From: Micavibrio sp.
GTDB lineage: Bacteria; Pseudomonadota; Alphaproteobacteria; Micavibrionales; Micavibrionaceae
Direction of reading: 5' to 3'
Assembly (NCBI GenBank): GCA_027066695.1
Contig: JAMONE010000249.1
Location: 1-22,061 of the forward strand
DNA: 22,061 nucleotides
Shown here: positions 17,584 to 22,061 of the stretch, piece by piece
Layout: each line of letters begins with the position of its first letter
How positions within the stretch are numbered: position 1 is the stretch's first letter
Notes under the pieces: model-generated
Databases searched by the model: none
What the model was told of the DNA's origin: nothing
What the model saw: only the letters and a program-made list of their open reading frames with translations
Translations under genes and position numbers: made by a program

Positions 17584-17616
17584 AGGAAAGAAGAGATATG
17601 CAGACAACAGCATCTG
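17584..17616 (-). other. Pre-16S processing stem, 3' arm
   Basis: This spacer segment can pair with 19612–19644 in the leader over 33 positions, with a single C·A mismatch and several G·U pairs. The central part is near-perfect (AGGAAAGAAGAGATATGCAG here against CTGCGTATCTCTTCTTTCCT there, plus strand). It would enclose all of 16S. Confidence 0.65.
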
Positions 17617-17633
17617 AATTATTAATTCAAGAG

Positions 17634-17712
17634 CATCGCATTTGCGACGAGCAACAGCCGTTACTTTGATCAGAGACCAAAAACGCGACTGCGTTTCGCG
17701 GAAAATTCCGCG
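17634..17712 (-). repeat. Spacer hairpin module B+A, copy just after 16S
   Basis: The A1 variant is TCGCA-TT-TGCGA (17636–17647). The A2 variant is AGCAAC-AGCC-GTTACT (17650–17665, one mismatch). B1 is AAACGC-GACT-GCGTTT (17681–17696). B2 is CGCGGAA-AA-TTCCGCG (17697–17712). B1 and B2 differ from the pre-23S copy by paired changes. The transcript order is the same: B2, B1, A2, A1. Confidence 0.75.
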
Positions 17713-17741
17713 CTTTTAAACTAAAAACTACACCAAGTAGC

Positions 17742-19238
<1,497 letters not shown>

Positions 19239-19373
19239 AGATCCATCAAAATGCTCAAAAAAGAAATTTTTTGGTTTTTTGAAGTATAATATTTTTCAAA
19301 AAGACCTGCTTGCTTGCGATGCAACATCTTTAAAAGACATTACATTTTGCTGTTTGTGATTTAATAATTAAGC

Positions 19374-19405
19374 GACCCGACTGGGTTGCCATGGCAAATG
19401 CCACG
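19374..19405 (-). repeat. Hairpin module B, leader copy upstream of 16S
   Basis: B1 is GACCC-GACT-GGGTT (19374–19387). B2 is CATGGCA-AA-TGCCACG (19390–19405, one A·C mismatch). It is followed by the same CTTTTTAACTAAAAA-like tail as the two spacer copies. The stem bases differ from the other copies but remain paired, and the GACT loop is constant. Confidence 0.7.
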
Positions 19406-19611
19406 CTTTTTAACTAAAAAACCACGGTTTGGCGATCGCGCCCCTCGAATTTCGTACAAGTACGAAGGATCAAAAGGTGATCGCCGTGCGTCATAGAAGA
19501 TACACATTAAACACCAACAACACGATGTGTTGCTTGGCATCTTACCAAAAACCACCGAAGTGATTAATAGTGGCAAACAGTCTTTTCTTGTTAATGCACC
19601 CAATGCATTTA

Positions 19612-19644
19612 CAAACACTGCCGCCTGCGTATCTCTTCTTTCCT
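19612..19644 (-). other. Pre-16S processing stem, 5' arm
   Basis: This is the partner of 17584–17616 and sits directly after the leader boxA-like site in the transcript. Confidence 0.65.
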
Positions 19645-19664
19645 ATTCACGATGTACAAGAACT
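19642..19664 (-). promoter_or_regulatory. boxA-like antitermination sequence in the rRNA leader
   Basis: The transcript reads AGTTCTTGTACATCGTGAAT followed by AGG, ~80 bases after the predicted transcription start. It is a 21/23 match to the pre-23S copy; both differences are transitions. Position and repetition fit a NusB/NusE boxA. Confidence 0.6.
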
Positions 19665-19749
19665 GCGCCAGTCAAAATAAAACTTTCGTAAAACTTGACT
19701 TGCAAATAACCGAATAAATCCAGTCACTCAATTTTTTGATTGATGTTGC

Positions 19750-19778
19750 ATATAAACATAAGCTTAACTGCTTGTCAA
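19750..19778 (-). promoter_or_regulatory. rRNA operon promoter
   Basis: On the minus strand a consensus −35 TTGACA (19773–19778) and −10 TTATAT (19750–19755) are separated by 17 bases, in an AT-rich region. Transcription would start near 19743. No second promoter as good was seen. Confidence 0.75.
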
Positions 19779-20157
19779 TCTAAAACTTAAATAAAAAGAC
19801 TAAAAAAATCTTCTTATTCAAACCCTTAAAGGCTTCAGCTTTAAGTTCTTTTTTACGAAGCGTGGATGGGCTTTATACTTCCCTAATTCATTGCTGTCAA
19901 ATCTTATTTTAAAATAATTTCTTTTCAGCATTTTCGTCTCATTTTGAACAACATCTCCTCAAGGCGTGAGGGGGGTTATACGTACATCCCACTCACCTGT
20001 CAAACATATAATTCACTTTTATTAAAGTTTTTTTAACCATCGCAAAAACATCAATGTTTTCATGACTTTCAGCTCATAAAAAAATACTACATAAATATAC
20101 CACCTTGTACACCCCCTCGATTCGCGCTACAAAATAATACGTATCAGGAGAAAAAAT
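19779..20157. other. Intergenic region between the rRNA promoter and the transporter gene
   Basis: A 379-base AT-rich stretch separates divergent transcription units. It contains CTTAAAG (19825–19831) with CTTTAAG (19839–19845) followed by TTCTTTTTT, which looks like a plus-strand terminator with no gene in front of it. A CCTC/GAGG hairpin lies near 19961. No clear promoter for the transporter was found. Confidence 0.4.
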
Positions 20158-21816
20158 ATTTCAGTTACACTCATATTACTTAAGATTATTGGCGCAGTAG
20201 CATTACTCCTTTGGGGCACACGCATGCTAAAGCTTGGCTTTACTCGCGCCTACGCCACTTCACTACAAAAAATTATCGCGACAAACACCAGTAATCGCAT
20301 CAAAGCATTCTTCGCAGGAATGGGCGTTACGGCTATATTACAAAGCTCCACAGCCACTGCTATGATATGTGCGTCATTTGCATCAAAGAAGATGATAGGC
20401 ACGACTGCTGCGCTTGCTGTCATTATCGGCGCGGATGTCAGCACAACCCTTGTTGCGCAAATACTAACCTTCGACCTGTCATGGCTTATGCCTATACTTA
20501 TAGTGACTGGCGTTGCAATGCACCACCGTTACGAGCATGGCGGGCGCAAACGCCATATAGCCCGCGCCCTTATAGGTCTCGGCCTTATTTTACTTTCTTT
20601 AAGCATAATAAAAGAAAGCGCCCTTCCATTAGGTCAATCCGAAACCCTGCCCCTTATATTAAAACCACTGGAAAACGAGCCTATACTTGCCTTGCTTGTT
20701 GCTGGACTTCTTACTTGGATGCTGCATTCATCACTGGCCGCTGTCCTTATAATAGCGTCTTTTGCCTCCAGCGGATTAATCAACATGCATTTGGGACTAT
20801 TGCTGGTTTTGGGCGCGAATCTCGGCGGAGCGATAATCCCCTACGCTATGACATTTAAGATGAACGCCCGCGCAAAGCGCATAACAACGGGCAATTTAAT
20901 AATGCGCATTTCTTGCGTGTTAATAGTGTTGCCCTTCATCGACTTATTTATAAATGCATTTAGCACAATCGGCGCGGCGCAAAGCCGTGAAATCATTCAC
21001 TTTCATACGTTATTCAATGTCTTTCTTGCATGTATGTTTCTGCCTTTAATAACCCCTCTATCAAAATTATGCAAAAGGCTTGTTCCACATAAAGAAGAAG
21101 ATATAAAAGAAGAGGAAAAGCCACTCTACCTTGATGAAACAGCCCTCGAATCACCAACCATTGCCTTAGCAGGCGCGGCGCGTGAGACCTTGCGCGTTGC
21201 CAAAATAGTAGAAGATATGTTCACCGATTCGATGACCGCTCTTAAAAACGAAGACACTACCATCGTAAAACAAATAATCGCCGCCGATGACACCGTCGAT
21301 AAGCTACATACCGAGATAAAGCTCTACCTTACCCGCGTAAATGAAGAAGCACTCGACCCCAAAGAATCGGATCGTTTCGTGCAAATATTATCATTTTCAA
21401 CCAATCTCGAGCATATCGGCGATATCATAGAAAAAAGCCTTATTGAGCTGATTACATCTAAAATCGAACGAAAAAATCGATTCTCGAAAGAAGGGTTTAA
21501 AGAAATTCAGGATTTCCACCAAACCATCCTTAAAAACATGAAAATTGCACAAGCTATCTTTATGTCCGAAGATCCTAAACTAGCGCAGCAACTCGTCGAG
21601 GGCAAAGCCAGCGTGCGCAAAGCCGCACTTAAAAGCTCGGCCAGACATTTCCAAAGACTGCGTGAGGGCGTGCCAGAAACGCAAGATACAAGCTCGCTCC
21701 ACACAGATATTATCCGCGATTACAAACGCATCAACAGCTATATCACAAGCGTGGCCTACTCTATATTAGATAACGCACAGACACATAAGGATGAGCGTAA
21801 AGGTGAAGAGGGTTAA
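20158..21816 (+). CDS. Na+/phosphate cotransporter family protein with PhoU-like C-terminal domain (probable ATT start)
   Basis: A NptA/YjbB-type membrane transporter. Numbered from the ATG at 20224, the first inverted half has AILQSSTATAMICASF (38–53) with the QSS motif and GADVSTT (69–75). The second half has LHSSLAAVLIIASF (167–180), where the usual Gln is His, and GANLGG (197–202). About eight membrane segments precede a cytosolic PhoU-like helical domain (~310–520). The ATG at 20224 cuts off the first helix. In frame upstream, with no stop, lies TLILLKIIGAVALLLWGTR. A strong AGGAG (20146–20150) sits 7 bases before an ATT at 20158, and no ATG, GTG or TTG occurs in frame between the upstream stop (20092) and 20224. 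I therefore place the start at ATT (552 aa); the conventional alternative is 20224 (530 aa). Confidence 0.85.
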   Translation: MSVTLILLKIIGAVALLLWGTRMLKLGFTRAYATSLQKIIATNTSNRIKAFFAGMGVTAILQSSTATAMICASFASKKMIGTTAALAVIIGADVSTTLVAQILTFDLSWLMPILIVTGVAMHHRYEHGGRKRHIARALIGLGLILLSLSIIKESALPLGQSETLPLILKPLENEPILALLVAGLLTWMLHSSLAAVLIIASFASSGLINMHLGLLLVLGANLGGAIIPYAMTFKMNARAKRITTGNLIMRISCVLIVLPFIDLFINAFSTIGAAQSREIIHFHTLFNVFLACMFLPLITPLSKLCKRLVPHKEEDIKEEEKPLYLDETALESPTIALAGAARETLRVAKIVEDMFTDSMTALKNEDTTIVKQIIAADDTVDKLHTEIKLYLTRVNEEALDPKESDRFVQILSFSTNLEHIGDIIEKSLIELITSKIERKNRFSKEGFKEIQDFHQTILKNMKIAQAIFMSEDPKLAQQLVEGKASVRKAALKSSARHFQRLREGVPETQDTSSLHTDIIRDYKRINSYITSVAYSILDNAQTHKDERKGEEG

Positions 21817-21821
21817 AATAT

Positions 21822-21895
21822 AATTGTGGGTTATTATGTAAGAGCATTTCACAATCTTGCATAAAAACTATAACATTACCTACAATTGTATTTTT
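21822..21895 (+). terminator. Possible terminator after the transporter gene
   Basis: AATTGTGGGT (21822–21831) pairs with ACCTACAATT (21878–21887) with one G·T. A run of six T follows shortly after. The loop is long (46 bases), so this is weak. Confidence 0.3.
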
Positions 21896-21902
21896 TCTCG
21901 GG

Positions 21903-22061
21903 ATGCTTATGCCCAAATTTTGCCTGCTATTTTTAATTACCTTATATATAACCACCTTGCCGATTAACATTGCGCAAGCCGAGAAGCTATCGCCATCTTC
22001 TCCGTGGAGTAAGAGCCAATACATCGCGCCGACACCGCCCATTACACCAGTCGCGCCAATC
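21903..22061 (+). CDS. N-terminal part of a secreted protein (cut by window end)
   Basis: An ATG at 21903 (or 21909) opens a frame that runs to the window end without a stop (53 codons). It begins with a typical signal peptide: basic start MPK, hydrophobic LLFLITLYITTLPI, and a probable cleavage after IAQA. The mature part begins EKLSPSSPWSK and becomes Pro/Thr-rich (APTPPITPVAP). No good ribosome-binding site is visible. It is co-directional with the transporter gene. The family cannot be recognised from this fragment. Confidence 0.55.
   Translation, partial: MLMPKFCLLFLITLYITTLPINIAQAEKLSPSSPWSKSQYIAPTPPITPVAPI

Larger units (their letters stand above)
19239..19743 (-). other. Structured ~505-nt rRNA leader
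   Basis: No credible gene lies here. The leader contains several perfect hairpins: GGCGATC (19431–19437) with GATCGCC (19479–19485) enclosing TTCGTAC-AA-GTACGAA (19451–19466), and CAACAC-GAT-GTGTTG (19518–19532). It also holds a B hairpin module, a boxA-like sequence and the 5' arm of the pre-16S stem. Confidence 0.6.

Noticed and set aside
16763..17712. CRISPR array
   Set aside because: The recurring units are palindromes with variable stems and irregular spacing, and no cas gene is present.
19361..19618. Minus-strand 85-codon frame
   Set aside because: It covers the rRNA leader hairpins and has no convincing ribosome-binding site.
19825..19851. Plus-strand terminator
   Set aside because: Hairpin and T-run are present but nothing is transcribed into it from the left on that strand.

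Overview
The window looks like a chromosomal segment of an AT-rich alphaproteobacterium. The evidence is the 16S rRNA (a full-length gene with an alphaproteobacterial 360-410 region), the 16S–tRNA-Ile–tRNA-Ala–23S–5S operon order, single-parvulin SurA, a DUF1223 protein, an NDUFA9-like reductase and the tig–clpP–lon–hup order. The intact rRNA operon argues against the Rickettsiaceae proper, where 16S is unlinked from 23S. I cannot place it more finely.

Left part (1–5170): the protein-quality-control block, with the 3' part of trigger factor (tig), clpP, lon and an HU gene, then a lone tRNA-Val(UAC). The usual clpX between clpP and lon is missing; that gap holds a nested palindromic element. 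Good hairpin/T-run terminators follow tig and HU.

Middle left (5517–8285): a tightly packed, partly overlapping four-gene membrane-lipid operon on the + strand. It encodes a CDP-alcohol phosphotransferase-like protein with an altered catalytic motif, a CdsA-like cytidylyltransferase, a PlsC-like acyltransferase and a DedA/VTT-like membrane protein. Middle right (8313–11296, − strand): an NDUFA9-like NAD(P)-binding protein, SurA and RsmA/KsgA in one operon, whose 3' end abuts and overlaps a dead IS30-type transposase tail. A divergent DUF1223 secreted thioredoxin-like gene follows (11383–12045), then a decayed IS5-type transposase (12271–12609).

Right part (12736–19780, − strand): a complete rRNA operon read right to left, with a strong promoter at 19750–19778, a ~500-nt structured leader, 16S, tRNA-Ile(GAU), tRNA-Ala(UGC), 23S, 5S and a terminator. 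Downstream, an unrecognised 181-aa gene is sandwiched between the real 5S/tail and a degenerate duplicate of the same 5S/tail. The leader and spacers carry a family of paired hairpin modules whose stems vary in a compensatory way while the loops stay nearly constant. The loops of the two hairpin types (AGUC and GACU) are mutually complementary. A 33-bp long-range helix can enclose pre-16S and an 18-bp helix can enclose pre-23S.

Far right (20158–22061, + strand): a Na/phosphate-cotransporter-like protein with a PhoU-like tail that appears to start at an ATT codon, then the first 53 codons of a secreted protein cut off by the window end.
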